Source of the DNA: SZUA-229 sp964531165
GTDB taxonomy: Bacteria > Pseudomonadota > Gammaproteobacteria > SZUA-229
Direction: 5' to 3'
NCBI GenBank assembly: GCA_964531165.1
Contig: CAZHEA010000008.1
Coordinates: 6,641-70,640, forward strand
DNA length: 64,000 nucleotides
Every line of letters begins with the position of its first letter. The stretch's first letter is position 1. Positions 54,622 to 63,693 of the stretch are shown here, piece by piece. The position numbers and the translations under genes are program-made. The notes beneath the pieces are model-generated. The model saw only the letters and a list, made by a program, of their open reading frames with translations. It did no database searches and was not told the DNA's origin.

Positions 54622-55605
54622 TCAGGTGCTGTTATTTAGGCCGGGCAGTATTGTTTTCTTGTCTGCATTCCAAAGCCAGTGGTTTTTATTCGTTAACTTT
54701 ACGCCACCTATCCAGCGATTGATTTCAGCGACCTGACTGTAGTTGGTCGTGCCATTTAAAACCGCTATACCTGTCGCGGTAATGCTTATTTTTTGACTGG
54801 CTTCGAAGGGTGGTAATATCGATGTGTCAGTTTCTGAATTAAGTGTGATCAATGCCGGTGTCGCCGTTAATAACTGGTTGAGTATCAGCCAGAAACTGGC
54901 GTCACCAAGAAACACTCGTGCTTCGGTTTTAATGTATTCACTAAACAGTTTTGCGGGTTTAATTTCACCCCGGCTAATAATCTGTAGTGCGGTGTTCGCG
55001 GTTCGCGATAAACCGTTTGTGGTTGACGGGTATTCCTGCAGCATTCTTAAAATGGCGGCTTCAAGAAATTCAAGCGCTGATGTGTCGTTCGATAATAACT
55101 TAAACCAGTGTTCCGGTGTGGATTCGCGAAATGCTTTCCAGGCTGTACGGGCCAGTTCGAGTTGTTTGGCCGTCACGGGTTTGATAAAGCGCTGTAACCC
55201 CACTATTTGGTCCGGTGTCGCTCTGCCCAGATATTGTTCAGTGCAAATAAGATAGAGCGGGGTATTGCTTGTCTGCTGATCGGCAAACCAGTCGAGAATT
55301 TGTAATAGCTGTAACTGATCATATAAATCGTGTTCAAACCATAATATGATTTTTGAGTAGTTTTCAAATGATGTAAGGGTGTTGTCACGTTCAATAAAGT
55401 TGTTGTGTAATTCATTGAATTTGCCCCAGTTCAGTGAGGCCAGGTATTCGGCGCGCTTTGCAGATAAATTTTCCAGAGACAGGTTTTCAGGTACCGGACC
55501 CTCATGTAAGACATCGCGCCAGGGTAAAAAGTCTCCAGGTATTTGTGCCTGTTGCATGAGTTTAACCGCGCAGTCGCCGTTAGTAATATTGAGTGTGTTA
55601 TGCAT
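54622..55605 (-). CDS. DUF1835 domain-containing protein
   Basis: This 327-residue cytoplasmic protein begins with the DUF1835 pattern (LNITNGDCAVKLMQQAQIPG, DFLPWRDVLHEGPVP) and KIILWFEHDLYDQLQLLQIL. The C-terminal half contains LQEYPSTTNGLSRTANTALQII and a final winged-helix-like stretch, as in family members. The function is not known. It stands alone, with no ribosome binding site stronger than a short purine run before the ATG. Confidence 0.85.
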   Translation of the reverse strand: MHNTLNITNGDCAVKLMQQAQIPGDFLPWRDVLHEGPVPENLSLENLSAKRAEYLASLNWGKFNELHNNFIERDNTLTSFENYSKIILWFEHDLYDQLQLLQILDWFADQQTSNTPLYLICTEQYLGRATPDQIVGLQRFIKPVTAKQLELARTAWKAFRESTPEHWFKLLSNDTSALEFLEAAILRMLQEYPSTTNGLSRTANTALQIISRGEIKPAKLFSEYIKTEARVFLGDASFWLILNQLLTATPALITLNSETDTSILPPFEASQKISITATGIAVLNGTTNYSQVAEINRWIGGVKLTNKNHWLWNADKKTILPGLNNST

Positions 55606-55794
55606 GGTTTTATGTCGTCAGAGTCGATGGTCGGAGCGATAGGGCAGAGTTACTGGTTAGGGTTAATGATCAGGGTTTCATGACTGATGATTTTTTGATC
55701 AATTTGGTCTAAACTACTAATCATATTAATTTATTCAAAGATAAAATTATTTTATCTCGCATGAGTCCCCCAACATTTTGCTCTGGTGAATTAA

Positions 55795-56148
55795 ATGTTA
55801 AACGAAAAACGACCACAGAATGAAGCACAGGTTAAACATAAGGTGCGCAATACTTCTCTTCAGAAGCCCCGGGATTATGATTATTCAGCCGCTGAGGGTC
55901 TGGCACGTTTAGCGGATAAGCGTCGACAATACTTTGAAGCTGAGCTGAGAACGAATCCACCGGAGCCGCCCTGGGAAAGGCATCCCGGGTATGCGCGGGC
56001 TGATCGTTTCTGGCGCACCGGGGCCGGTAATCGGTATCTGATAGATTATATCTGGCTGTATAACCGTTATTCAACGAAGGCGGCGCGTCAGCAGTATCGA
56101 CAGGCGCATCCGGAACCAGAGAACTGGAAAGGCTGGTATAGCGAATAG
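55795..56148 (+). CDS. Conserved hypothetical small basic protein
   Basis: This 117-residue protein is hydrophilic and rich in Arg, Tyr and Trp (NPPEPPWERHPGYARADRFW, NRYLIDYIWLYNRYSTKAAR). It has no signal peptide or membrane segment. I do not recognise a family. It is convergent with smpB, 22 bases apart, and the coding quality (codon use, no stop in 117 codons) is reasonable; the start codon lacks a clear ribosome binding site. Confidence 0.6.
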   Translation: MLNEKRPQNEAQVKHKVRNTSLQKPRDYDYSAAEGLARLADKRRQYFEAELRTNPPEPPWERHPGYARADRFWRTGAGNRYLIDYIWLYNRYSTKAARQQYRQAHPEPENWKGWYSE

Positions 56149-56170
56149 CGTTATTTGCAGCACCAAGGTT

Positions 56171-56659
56171 TCAATGGTGTGTACCTTTTAATATTCGTGC
56201 CTTATCGCGGTTCCAGTCCCGGTCTTTTTCATCGGCCCGCTTATCATGTAGTTGTTTGCCCTTCGCCAGCCCAATTTGCACTTTCACATTGCCCTTGCTC
56301 CAATACATTTTCAGGGGCACCAGGGTGTAGCCTTTGCGCTCTACTGCGCCGATCAACTTATCAATTTCATAGCGATGCAATAATAGCTTTCGTGCCCGGC
56401 TCGGTTCCGGGTTTACGTGGGTTGATGCGGAAAGCAGGGCGGTAATCTGCCCACCCAGCCAGAAAATTTCATTGCCATTTACCATTACGTAGGTGTCGGT
56501 CATCTGTACCCGGCCATCGCGAATGCTTTTTACTTCCCAACCTTCCAGCACAATGCCGGCTTCAAAGGTCTTTTCAATGGTGTAATCGTGGCGGGCCTTT
56601 TTATTGACCGCGATGCTGCTGCCGGAATTTTTGCTGGATTTTTTGCTTTTCTTTGCCAT
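56171..56659 (-). CDS. smpB: SsrA-binding protein SmpB
   Basis: SmpB binds tmRNA and places it in the ribosomal A site. The 162-residue product has NKKARHDYTIEKTFEAGIVLEGWEVKS-type start (split here for length), RVQMTDTYVMVNGNEIFWLG, and a basic C-terminal tail (KGKQLHDKRADEKDRDW). Its RNA partner is encoded at 45638-46004. smpB opens the conserved block smpB, ratA, rnfH, bamE and fur, here with an SNF transporter gene inserted. Confidence 0.96.
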   Translation of the reverse strand: MAKKSKKSSKNSGSSIAVNKKARHDYTIEKTFEAGIVLEGWEVKSIRDGRVQMTDTYVMVNGNEIFWLGGQITALLSASTHVNPEPSRARKLLLHRYEIDKLIGAVERKGYTLVPLKMYWSKGNVKVQIGLAKGKQLHDKRADEKDRDWNRDKARILKGTHH

Positions 56660-56894
56660 GGTTAAAATTTGTGAGCATATCGTGTTGGTCGAAGTAGCGG
56701 GATTATACGTTAAAAGCGCAGTAAATTACGAAAACGTTTTTTAAAGCATTTATTGAAAGTGATTTGTCGTTTAAACTGAATATGTAAATGAGAGGTTAAA
56801 AGGTCTCAGTTAAATGATCATAATTATAAGATATTTACTTTTAAAACAATAATATAAAACATACATCTAAAGTAAGTTGTCGTCAGGAGTTTTA

Positions 56895-58295
56895 ATGTCT
56901 GAAGAAAAACGCACCTCAATTCATGGGCAGTGGTCGAGCCGTATGGCCTTTATTCTGGCGGCGACCGGCTCGGCTGTAGGGCTGGGCAATATCTGGAAGT
57001 TTCCGTATATCACCGGTGAAAATGGCGGAGGTGCGTTTGTGCTGGTATACCTTGCGTGTATCGCTGCAATCGGTATTCCGATAATGATGGCTGAAGTCAT
57101 GCTGGGGCGACGAGGTCGTCAAAGTCCGGTAAATACCATGGCGACACTGGCAAAAGAAGAAGGTCGTCCGCTGAGCTGGTCTATGCTCGGCTGGCTGGGT
57201 GTGATTGCCGGTTTTATTATTTTATCCTATTACAGTGTGATTGCCGGTTGGGCGCTGTCGTATGTTTTTCGGACGGCTTCCGGCGTTTTTGAGGGGGCGA
57301 CGGCTGATGGTGTAAGTAGTATTTTTACCGAGTTTGTTTCAAACCCGGAAAGCCTGTTGGCCTGGCATACCATCTTTATGGTGATCACCATGATTATCGT
57401 TGCGCGGGGGGTAAAGCATGGCATTGAGCGTGCGGTGACTTATTTAATGCCGAGCCTGTTTGTGCTGCTAACGATTTTATTGTTTTATGCCATGTCGACG
57501 GGTAGTTTTGCCCAGGGGCTGGATTTTCTATTTACCCCTGATTTCAGCAAATTGACACCACAGAGTGTACTGGTGGCTATGGGACATGCCTTCTTTACGC
57601 TGAGTCTGGGGATGGGCGCGATCATGGTGTATGGCTCGTATTTACCTAAAGATACCTCAATTGCCAAAGCCTCGATGCTGATTGCAGCAGCGGATACTCT
57701 GGTCGCTTTAATGGCGGGCATGGTGATATTTCCAATTGTGTTTGCAAATGGCTTAGAGCCGGGCGCTGGTCCCGGACTCATTTTTCAGACTCTACCGATT
57801 GCCTTCGGGCAGATGGAAGCCGGTGTTCTGATTGGTACACTGTTTTTTATTCTGCTGGTGTTTGCGGCCCTCAGCTCGTCGATTTCACTAATTGAACCGG
57901 CGGTGGCATGGCTGGTGGAAAATAAGGGTATCAGCAGAGTGTCCGCATCGGTGTGGTGCGGCCTGTTGACCTGGCTCGTGGGTGTAGGCAGTGTTTTATC
58001 CTTTAATTTGTGGGAAACTCACACATGGTCGCTGGAGCTGTTCGGAGAAACCCTGTTTGAGAATAAAACCTTCTTCGATACGCTGGACGGGTTAACCGCA
58101 AATATTATGCTGCCGCTGGGTGGCTTGTTTATTGCGATATTTGCCGGCTGGATGATGAAGCCAGAATCGAGTAAGAATGAGCTGAACACCACTGAAAAAG
58201 GTTATACTATCTGGATAAATCTGGTGCGAGTCGTCGCACCGGTTGCGGTAATGGTGGTATTTTTATATGTCATTGGCGTGATCGATTTTAACTAA
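56895..58295 (+). CDS. Sodium-dependent transporter, SNF (NSS) family
   Basis: This is an inner-membrane Na+-coupled symporter of the LeuT-like NSS family, 466 residues from ATG 56895. It has 11-12 hydrophobic segments and the family TM1 signature ATGSAVGLGNIWKFPYITGE with unwound region and Na+ site residues, then GENGGGAFVLVYL. ATG 56895 is chosen because AGGAG lies 5 bases upstream; the frame opens at TTG 56877 but lacks a site. The substrate (an amino acid or similar) cannot be determined. Confidence 0.92.
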   Translation: MSEEKRTSIHGQWSSRMAFILAATGSAVGLGNIWKFPYITGENGGGAFVLVYLACIAAIGIPIMMAEVMLGRRGRQSPVNTMATLAKEEGRPLSWSMLGWLGVIAGFIILSYYSVIAGWALSYVFRTASGVFEGATADGVSSIFTEFVSNPESLLAWHTIFMVITMIIVARGVKHGIERAVTYLMPSLFVLLTILLFYAMSTGSFAQGLDFLFTPDFSKLTPQSVLVAMGHAFFTLSLGMGAIMVYGSYLPKDTSIAKASMLIAAADTLVALMAGMVIFPIVFANGLEPGAGPGLIFQTLPIAFGQMEAGVLIGTLFFILLVFAALSSSISLIEPAVAWLVENKGISRVSASVWCGLLTWLVGVGSVLSFNLWETHTWSLELFGETLFENKTFFDTLDGLTANIMLPLGGLFIAIFAGWMMKPESSKNELNTTEKGYTIWINLVRVVAPVAVMVVFLYVIGVIDFN

Positions 58296-58334
58296 AATAT
58301 TTTAATTTAGACGTATATATTAACAGGTTCAAGT

Positions 58335-58778
58335 TTGACATTAATATCCCGAAATGCACTGGTGCCATACTCCGTAGAGGAAATGTATGCACTGGTGGAT
58401 AAAATAGAGACTTACCCGGTATTTCTACCCTGGTGCCGGTCGACTGAAATTATTAGCCGAAATGAGCAGGAAGTGCAGGCCAGTATTGAAATTGCAAAGG
58501 GTGCGCTGAATAAGTCCTTCACTACGCTGAATCGTCTACAGAAAAATAAGATGATAGAAATGCGCCTGGTAAAGGGGCCGTTTAAACATCTACAGGGCTA
58601 TTGGCGCTTTGATCCGCTGAAAGATAACAGTGCCAGTAAAATTTCACTGGATCTGGAATTTGAGTTTGAAAGCAAATTAGTTGCATTAGCAGTGGGGCCG
58701 GTTTTCAATCAGATTGCCAATTCCATGGTTGATGCATTCTGTAAACGAGCGGTTGAGGTGCATGGTGAGCGATTCTGA
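58335..58778 (+). CDS. ratA: RatA-family START/Coq10-like protein
   Basis: This 147-residue START-like lipid-binding fold protein is of the RatA/Coq10 family. Family stretches are VPYSVEEMYALVDKIETYPVFLPWC, IEIAKGALNKSFTT, and FEFESKLVALAVGPVFNQIANSMVDAFCKRA. E. coli RatA was described as a ribosome association toxin; ubiquinone binding is the other proposal. Start is TTG at 58335. It overlaps rnfH by 14 bases, a conserved pairing. Confidence 0.92.
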   Translation: MTLISRNALVPYSVEEMYALVDKIETYPVFLPWCRSTEIISRNEQEVQASIEIAKGALNKSFTTLNRLQKNKMIEMRLVKGPFKHLQGYWRFDPLKDNSASKISLDLEFEFESKLVALAVGPVFNQIANSMVDAFCKRAVEVHGERF

Positions 58779-59106
58779 AATGAATGAAGCAGTAATAACG
58801 GAGCCGGTGTCACAAATCGGGGTTGAAGTTGCCTATGCCAGAGATGACAGTCAGCAGATACTGAGTGTGATGGTTGATCAGGGTACGACGCTGGAACAGG
58901 CTATTGAGCAGTCTGGAGTGTTGGAAATGTTTCCTGAAATAGACCTGAAAGTGAACAAGGTTGGTATTTTTGGCAAGCTGGGTAAAAAAACCGCTGAAAT
59001 CAAAGCCGGAGACAGGGTAGAGATTTATCGCCCGTTAATTGCTGATCCGAAAGAAGTGCGGCGTAAGCGCGAGGCTGAAGGTAAGAAAATGAAGAAGGGT
59101 AGCTAG
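58765..59106 (+). CDS. rnfH: RnfH family ubiquitin-like protein
   Basis: This ~113-residue small beta-grasp protein of the RnfH/YfjF family has IGVEVAYARDDSQQILSVMV, GTTLEQAIEQSG, KVGIFGKLGKK and GDRVEIYRPLIADPKEVRRK, all family landmarks. GTG 58765 is preferred (GAGG 6 bases upstream); ATG 58780 is also possible. The product's role is not established; ratB is its E. coli name. It is translationally coupled to ratA. Confidence 0.92.
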   Translation: MSDSEMNEAVITEPVSQIGVEVAYARDDSQQILSVMVDQGTTLEQAIEQSGVLEMFPEIDLKVNKVGIFGKLGKKTAEIKAGDRVEIYRPLIADPKEVRRKREAEGKKMKKGS

Positions 59107-59131
59107 CTACCAATTTAAGTAGTCAGTGAGA

Positions 59132-59202
59132 TTAAATTCCCCTTAATTCCGTTTTTTACTCCCCTCTTAGCAAAAGAGGGGGCGGGAGAGGTTTACTGCT
59201 TT
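59132..59202. repeat. Dispersed C-rich/G-rich palindromic repeat, copy 2
   Basis: It reads ATTAAATTCCCCTTAATTCC then CTCCCCTCTTAGCAAAAGAG and GGGGCGGGAGAGG. The CCCTCTT/AAGAGGG pair is the core hairpin. It is related to the copy at 31663-31735 and sits between the convergent rnfH and bamE genes, where it might also end transcription. Confidence 0.6.
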
Positions 59203-59205
59203 ACG

Positions 59206-59607
59206 CTAGTGACCATGGCCACCGCCACCAGCGGGATCTTCGACAAATCGTCCATTATCCATTTTTTCATCATGTACTTCCGGTGTGTAGGCACTGTCAT
59301 CAATTCTACTTAAAGTATCACCGTCAAAATATAATGTCAGCCGCGACTGTTTAACCGGTTGATTCCCCGGCTTCTTGTAATAAATGTAATCCCAGCGATC
59401 CTGATGAAACGGGTCTTTCAGTAAAGGGGAGCCGAGTATAAACATCACCTGATTACTGCTCAGGCCGGGTTTTAATTTAGCGAAATTTTCCGGTGTGACC
59501 TTATTGCCCTGTTGTATATCAATACGATGAGGGCTACATCCTGAAATTAATCCGCTAAATAACAGGGCCGCGCCAATCAGGCGAATAATAATGAGATTCT
59601 TTTGCAT
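59206..59607 (-). CDS. bamE: Outer membrane protein assembly factor BamE
   Basis: BamE is a lipoprotein subunit of the BAM complex. The 133-residue product has a lipobox ending at Cys24 (GLISGC), the family helix-strand NKVTPENFAKLKPGLSSNQV, MFILGSPLLKDPFHQDRWDYIYY, and RLTLYFDGDTLSRI. The C-terminal tail GGGGHGH is Gly/His-rich and unusual, and could bind metal or be incidental. It is divergent from fur, as in other gammaproteobacteria. Confidence 0.95.
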   Translation of the reverse strand: MQKNLIIIRLIGAALLFSGLISGCSPHRIDIQQGNKVTPENFAKLKPGLSSNQVMFILGSPLLKDPFHQDRWDYIYYKKPGNQPVKQSRLTLYFDGDTLSRIDDSAYTPEVHDEKMDNGRFVEDPAGGGGHGH

Positions 59608-59635
59608 ATATTAATGATACGTATCTAGATTTGCG

Positions 59636-59641
59636 TATAAT
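59636..59641 (+). promoter_or_regulatory. Candidate -10 element of fur
   Basis: TATAAT lies 51 bases before the fur start in the bamE-fur divergent spacer. The -35 region at 17 bases is poor. No clear Fur box is seen around it. Confidence 0.4.
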
Positions 59642-59692
59642 GGGATGGGAATATTAAACTAAATCCCCCCCAAAAAACAGCAGGAGTTTGAT

Positions 59693-60100
59693 TTGGAAAC
59701 CGCTGACTTAAAGAAAGCAGGGCTGAAAGTCACCCTGCCGCGAATGAAGATACTGGAATTGCTGGAGTCGGGCAATCTGCGTCATCAGAGTGCGGAAGAT
59801 ATCTATAAATCATTACTCAGTCAGAATGAAGAGATAGGGCTGGCAACAGTTTATCGGGTATTGACCCAGTTTGAGGGTGCAGGTCTGGTTACGCGTCATC
59901 ATTTTGAAGGCGGGCAGGCGGTGTTTGAGCTTAATCAGGGAGAGCATCATGATCACCTTGTATGTACCAGTTGCGGTAGTGTGGTTGAGTTTCTGGATGA
60001 TGTCATTGAGCAACACCAGAACCAGATTGCTAAAGAAAACAATTTTATTATTTCCGAACATAGCTTAATTATCTATGGGCTATGCGAAAGCTGTCATTAA
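59693..60100 (+). CDS. fur: Ferric uptake regulator Fur
   Basis: Fur is the Fe(II)-dependent repressor of iron uptake genes. The 135-residue product has the N-terminal winged helix (KKAGLKVTLPRMKILELLES, ATVYRVLTQFEGAGLVTRHH), the metal region GEHHDHLVCTSCGSVVEF with a CxxC, and a second Cys pair at the very end (CESCH). The tail after it is shorter than in E. coli (148). Start is TTG at 59693 with AGGAG 6 bases upstream. It is next to bamE, its standard neighbour. Confidence 0.96.
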   Translation: METADLKKAGLKVTLPRMKILELLESGNLRHQSAEDIYKSLLSQNEEIGLATVYRVLTQFEGAGLVTRHHFEGGQAVFELNQGEHHDHLVCTSCGSVVEFLDDVIEQHQNQIAKENNFIISEHSLIIYGLCESCH

Positions 60101-60123
60101 ATTCATTATTAAAATAATGAATT
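60100..60123 (+). terminator. Weak inverted repeat after fur
   Basis: AATTCATTATT (60100-60110) and AATAATGAATT (60113-60123) are exact complements with a 2-base gap, just past the fur stop codon. The stem is all A/T apart from one pair, and no long T-run follows, so termination would be weak. Confidence 0.35.
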
Positions 60124-60176
60124 CATTTTGTATTCGCAGGTCAGTTTAGTTCATATAACACTCAGATCATTCACTC

Positions 60177-62342
60177 ATGAAGACTACCCGTGCCTGTCAG
60201 GATATCACCCGTCAATATACATTTGATGAGTACCTGAAAAAACTCACTAGCCATTGTGGCAGCGATGAAAGCTTATCGCGTGCCTGCAAACTGATCTGGG
60301 ATCTAGCGCCATTAGAACAGGCATTGCCCAGTGGTCTCGAGGTGGCTTTAGTTCTGGCGGAACTCAGTGTCGATACCACCACATTACTGGTTACCCTGCT
60401 TGGTGACTTTCGTTTAAATCAACCGGAATTTATTGAAAGTATTCGTCAGGATTATGGTGACGAAGTTTATCAGCTGGTTAAGAAAGTTCGCTGGTTACAT
60501 GAATTTCATATAGAAAATATGAGTGATGATTCACCACAACAGATAGAGCGCTTACGGCGCATGCTATTGTCGATGGTGGATGATGTGCGGGTGATGCTAA
60601 TCAAGCTGGCGTATCGAGTGCAACGTTTAAGAATACTGGCTGCTGATGACACACCGCAACGTCAGGTGATTGCAAAAGAAACACTGGATATTTTTACGCC
60701 ATTGGCAAATCGATTAGGCCTTGGCCAGCTTAAATGGGAAATGGAAGATCTGTCGTTTCGTTTTCTCGAGCCGTTAACCTACAAACGCATTGCGAAATTA
60801 TTAGAAGAGCGTCGTGATGATCGTGAAAGTTATATAACCAATGCAGTTAGCGATATCAATGAAATGCTCGAAGCTAACGGGGTTAAAGCAGAAGTCTACG
60901 GGCGTCCGAAACATATTTATAGCATCTGGAAAAAGATGACCAGCAAACAGAAAGATTTTAATGAACTGTTTGATGTGCGGGCGGTAAGAATAACCGTTGA
61001 TGAAGTTGCAGATTGTTATGCCGTGCTTGGTATTGTACATGGTCGTTGGCGGCATATTGCGCAGGAGTTTGATGACTACATTGCTAACCCCAAAGAAAAT
61101 GGTTACAAGTCACTGCATACCGCCGTTTTCGGGCCTGAAGGTAAGCCTCTGGAAATTCAGATTCGCAGCCGTGCAATGCATGAGTTCGCCGAATACGGTG
61201 TGGCTGCACACTGGCGCTATAAAGAGGGTGGCGGGGGTGATGATGGATTAGAAAAAGGCATCGCTTCGTTGCGCAAGTTGCTCGACCCAAATGAAACCAA
61301 AGATGAAGAGTTAATTGATAGCTTTCACACAGAGTTATTTCCAGACCGGGTGTTTATTTTAACCCCCAAAGGTAAAGTGCTGGATTTGCCTCAAGGTGCA
61401 ACACCGTTAGACTTTGCCTATATTGTGCATACCGAAATTGGTCATCGTTGTCGTGGTGCAAAAGTCAATGGTCGAATTGTACAGCTAACCTATGAGTTAA
61501 AAAATGGCGAACAGGTTGATGTTTTAACCAGCAATAAAGCCGCCCCCAGCCGTGACTGGATGAACCCGAATCTGGGATATTTAAAAACTAAACGTGCGCG
61601 ATCAAAAGTCAAAAGCTGGTTTAAGCATCAGGATTATGAATTAAATATTCTGGATGGCAAAGCCTGTTATGAAAGAGAGTTAAACCGTTTGGGGCTAGTG
61701 AAGGTTTCATTGCAAAAAATAGTTGATCATTATCAGCATGCATCAGCTGATGATTTTTTTGCGGCGATTGGTCGAGGTGATATTACTTCGGGGCAATTGG
61801 CGAATGCATTACATGAAGTGTTTTCGGATAAACAGGAAGATATTCCGTTAATGGCAAAATCGGCAAAACCGTTAAAAAAATCATTAAAAGGTGATGAGGT
61901 TCGAATACGCGGTGTGGCTAATTTATTAACATCCATTTCTAACTGTTGCAAACCGCTGCCCGGTGATCAGATTGTCGGTTTTATTACCCGTGGTAAAGGT
62001 GTCGCGGTGCATCGAAAAGATTGTGTCAATATTATTAATCTGGAAGCAGAAAAATGTGACCGCTTAATTGAAGCTGACTGGGGCGATGCTCTGCAAAAAA
62101 CCTACTCAGTAGCTATACATGTGGAAGCTTTTGATCGACAGGGTTTGTTGCGTGATGTCAGTAAGGTGCTGAGCGATGAGAAAGTTGATGTAGTCGGTGT
62201 GAGAACTTTATCAAATAAAGATGAGCAGACAGCGGATATGACGATTAGCGTTGAAATTTCTGATCTTGATCAGTTAGGGCGGGTGATGGATAAAGTTAAT
62301 CAGCTGTCTAATATCATCTCGGTTAGTCGAGAGCACAGTTAA
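60177..62342 (+). CDS. relA: GTP pyrophosphokinase RelA
   Basis: RelA makes (p)ppGpp on stalled ribosomes in the stringent response. The 721-residue product has an N-terminal hydrolase-like domain lacking the HD motif seen in SpoT (LLGDFRLN in that place), then a synthetase domain with YGRPKHIYSIWKKM, DVRAVRITV and EFDDYIANPKENGYKSLHT. The acidic EFDD form is typical of RelA rather than SpoT (RxKD). A TGS domain (VFILTPKGKVLDLPQGATPLDFAY) and a C-terminal ACT domain follow. Length is as expected (about 744). Confidence 0.96.
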   Translation: MKTTRACQDITRQYTFDEYLKKLTSHCGSDESLSRACKLIWDLAPLEQALPSGLEVALVLAELSVDTTTLLVTLLGDFRLNQPEFIESIRQDYGDEVYQLVKKVRWLHEFHIENMSDDSPQQIERLRRMLLSMVDDVRVMLIKLAYRVQRLRILAADDTPQRQVIAKETLDIFTPLANRLGLGQLKWEMEDLSFRFLEPLTYKRIAKLLEERRDDRESYITNAVSDINEMLEANGVKAEVYGRPKHIYSIWKKMTSKQKDFNELFDVRAVRITVDEVADCYAVLGIVHGRWRHIAQEFDDYIANPKENGYKSLHTAVFGPEGKPLEIQIRSRAMHEFAEYGVAAHWRYKEGGGGDDGLEKGIASLRKLLDPNETKDEELIDSFHTELFPDRVFILTPKGKVLDLPQGATPLDFAYIVHTEIGHRCRGAKVNGRIVQLTYELKNGEQVDVLTSNKAAPSRDWMNPNLGYLKTKRARSKVKSWFKHQDYELNILDGKACYERELNRLGLVKVSLQKIVDHYQHASADDFFAAIGRGDITSGQLANALHEVFSDKQEDIPLMAKSAKPLKKSLKGDEVRIRGVANLLTSISNCCKPLPGDQIVGFITRGKGVAVHRKDCVNIINLEAEKCDRLIEADWGDALQKTYSVAIHVEAFDRQGLLRDVSKVLSDEKVDVVGVRTLSNKDEQTADMTISVEISDLDQLGRVMDKVNQLSNIISVSREHS

Positions 62343-62876
62343 TCATTAAATTTTGATTGCACACTTATGGTGTAAATAAAAGGTTATCGCTAATTTATGT
62401 AATAGTGATAATTGAGTTAATGCCATTTTGCATAAAGCGACAGTTGATATTATGTTAAAAAGTGATGAATGTTTTACTTAAGGCAATAAATACGAATTAA
62501 TAATAGTAAAGCAAAAGGTAAGCTTCCATTGAAGTTTGCAGTCGGTGCACAGAAATACAGCGTGAGACACATGCCTTTTTAGACAAACGTGATTTTGAAA
62601 AATAGAAAAAGGTTTTATCGCGACACTCAAATACAAACAGATAATGGTAAATTTGAGTAAAGTGATGACCCGTCGTTCATTTTATTGGTATGGTGTGTTA
62701 ACCCTGCGTGATCGGTTTTCCCGTGTTGATCAGGCTATCGTAAAAATACAGCGGCGGTACACCAAGTTTAATAGCATCCACTGTCTTAATTAGTCTTAAT
62801 TTAAAAAGATATCGAAGAGTTAACCGTTGGTGGTATTAAAATGGTTTTTTAAAATACACCGGGCACCGAAGTATAG
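62343..62876. other. AT-rich non-coding or decayed sequence
   Basis: No long ORF is present. Short protein-like fragments appear in different frames on the plus strand, such as SFYWYGVLTLRDRFSRVDQA around 62680-62740, but they cannot be joined into a gene with confidence. Confidence 0.4.
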
Positions 62877-63203
62877 GCGAAAAGGAATGCCTGGTTTCCC
62901 GATATGAAAGCATTTTTGGCTGCAGAAAGTAATACTGGTGCCGTTCATAATGTTTACACATTACGGGGAGCACTGGAGGAGGCCAGAAAAGTTAATCAGG
63001 CACTGTATTTGTTTGGTAGTAAATCTGAAGTGATGTTTGTCTCCCGCAATTGGTCTCGATAATAAAAAACTGAAGGTGTTAAGTTTAAAATTAGCCTGGT
63101 GATGCCGGCCAATAATGAAAAATATGTGGTTGAGTTAAATGATGCTGCCTTAACTGATGTTAAGGGCTTCATCGTAAAATATATTCCCCGGCTATTACCA
63201 TGA
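62877..63203 (+). pseudogene. Decayed gene fragment with tandem in-frame stops
   Basis: One plus-strand frame from 62877 reads AKRNAWFPDMKAFLAAESNT, then VYTLRGALEEARKVNQALYL and MFVSRNWSR. It meets TAA TAA at 63060-63065, then continues in the same frame with VKFKISLVMPANNEKYVVEL, NDAALTDVKGF and IVKYIPRLLP to TGA at 63201-63203. The parts look like real protein, but the family is not recognised. Decay is inferred. Confidence 0.45.
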
Positions 63204-63693
63204 ACCGTTCTGATCAATCGGTATGGATGAACAAATGAAATTCGGCTATATTATAAAGAGTAATTATCAGAGGGTGATAATACTTATAAATTAAAACGCT
63301 ATTTACCTATAGGGTTAAAGTGCTGGCTCTCCTGATTCAGGCCATTCTGATTCAGATCATCAAAGTGCAATGCAGAGCTCATCGGCTGATTCCACGCATA
63401 TCGCTGCCACAAATAACAATATGCCTGCTGTCTAATATGTAATCACGGTATAGTGTCGTGCAATGGTAAGCATTCGCTGTTTAATTAAGCTATCATTGCT
63501 TTAAAGTTAAGCCATAGATTACGCGAGAGCATGAAATGCTAGTATATGAAATAGATTAAAAATATTGCGATTTTATGGCTTGACTGTAATGGCAACATTC
63601 GAGAAAAGTTCATAAATAAATTATCGTCATAAGTTATAGATTTAAAAAGTCTTCACCCATTAAATTAAACTGAAAAAGTAACGAGGAATCAAA

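Noticed and set aside
56155..56445. 96-codon plus-strand ORF opposite smpB
   Set aside because: It lies inside smpB on the other strand and is a shadow of that gene.
60100..60123. Fur box after fur
   Set aside because: The AT palindrome has its half-sites in the wrong order for a Fur box (CATTAT then ATAATG) and lies downstream of the gene, not in a promoter.
60177..62342. SpoT assignment for the (p)ppGpp synthetase
   Set aside because: The hydrolase HD motif is missing and the synthetase has the acidic EFDD form, both typical of RelA.
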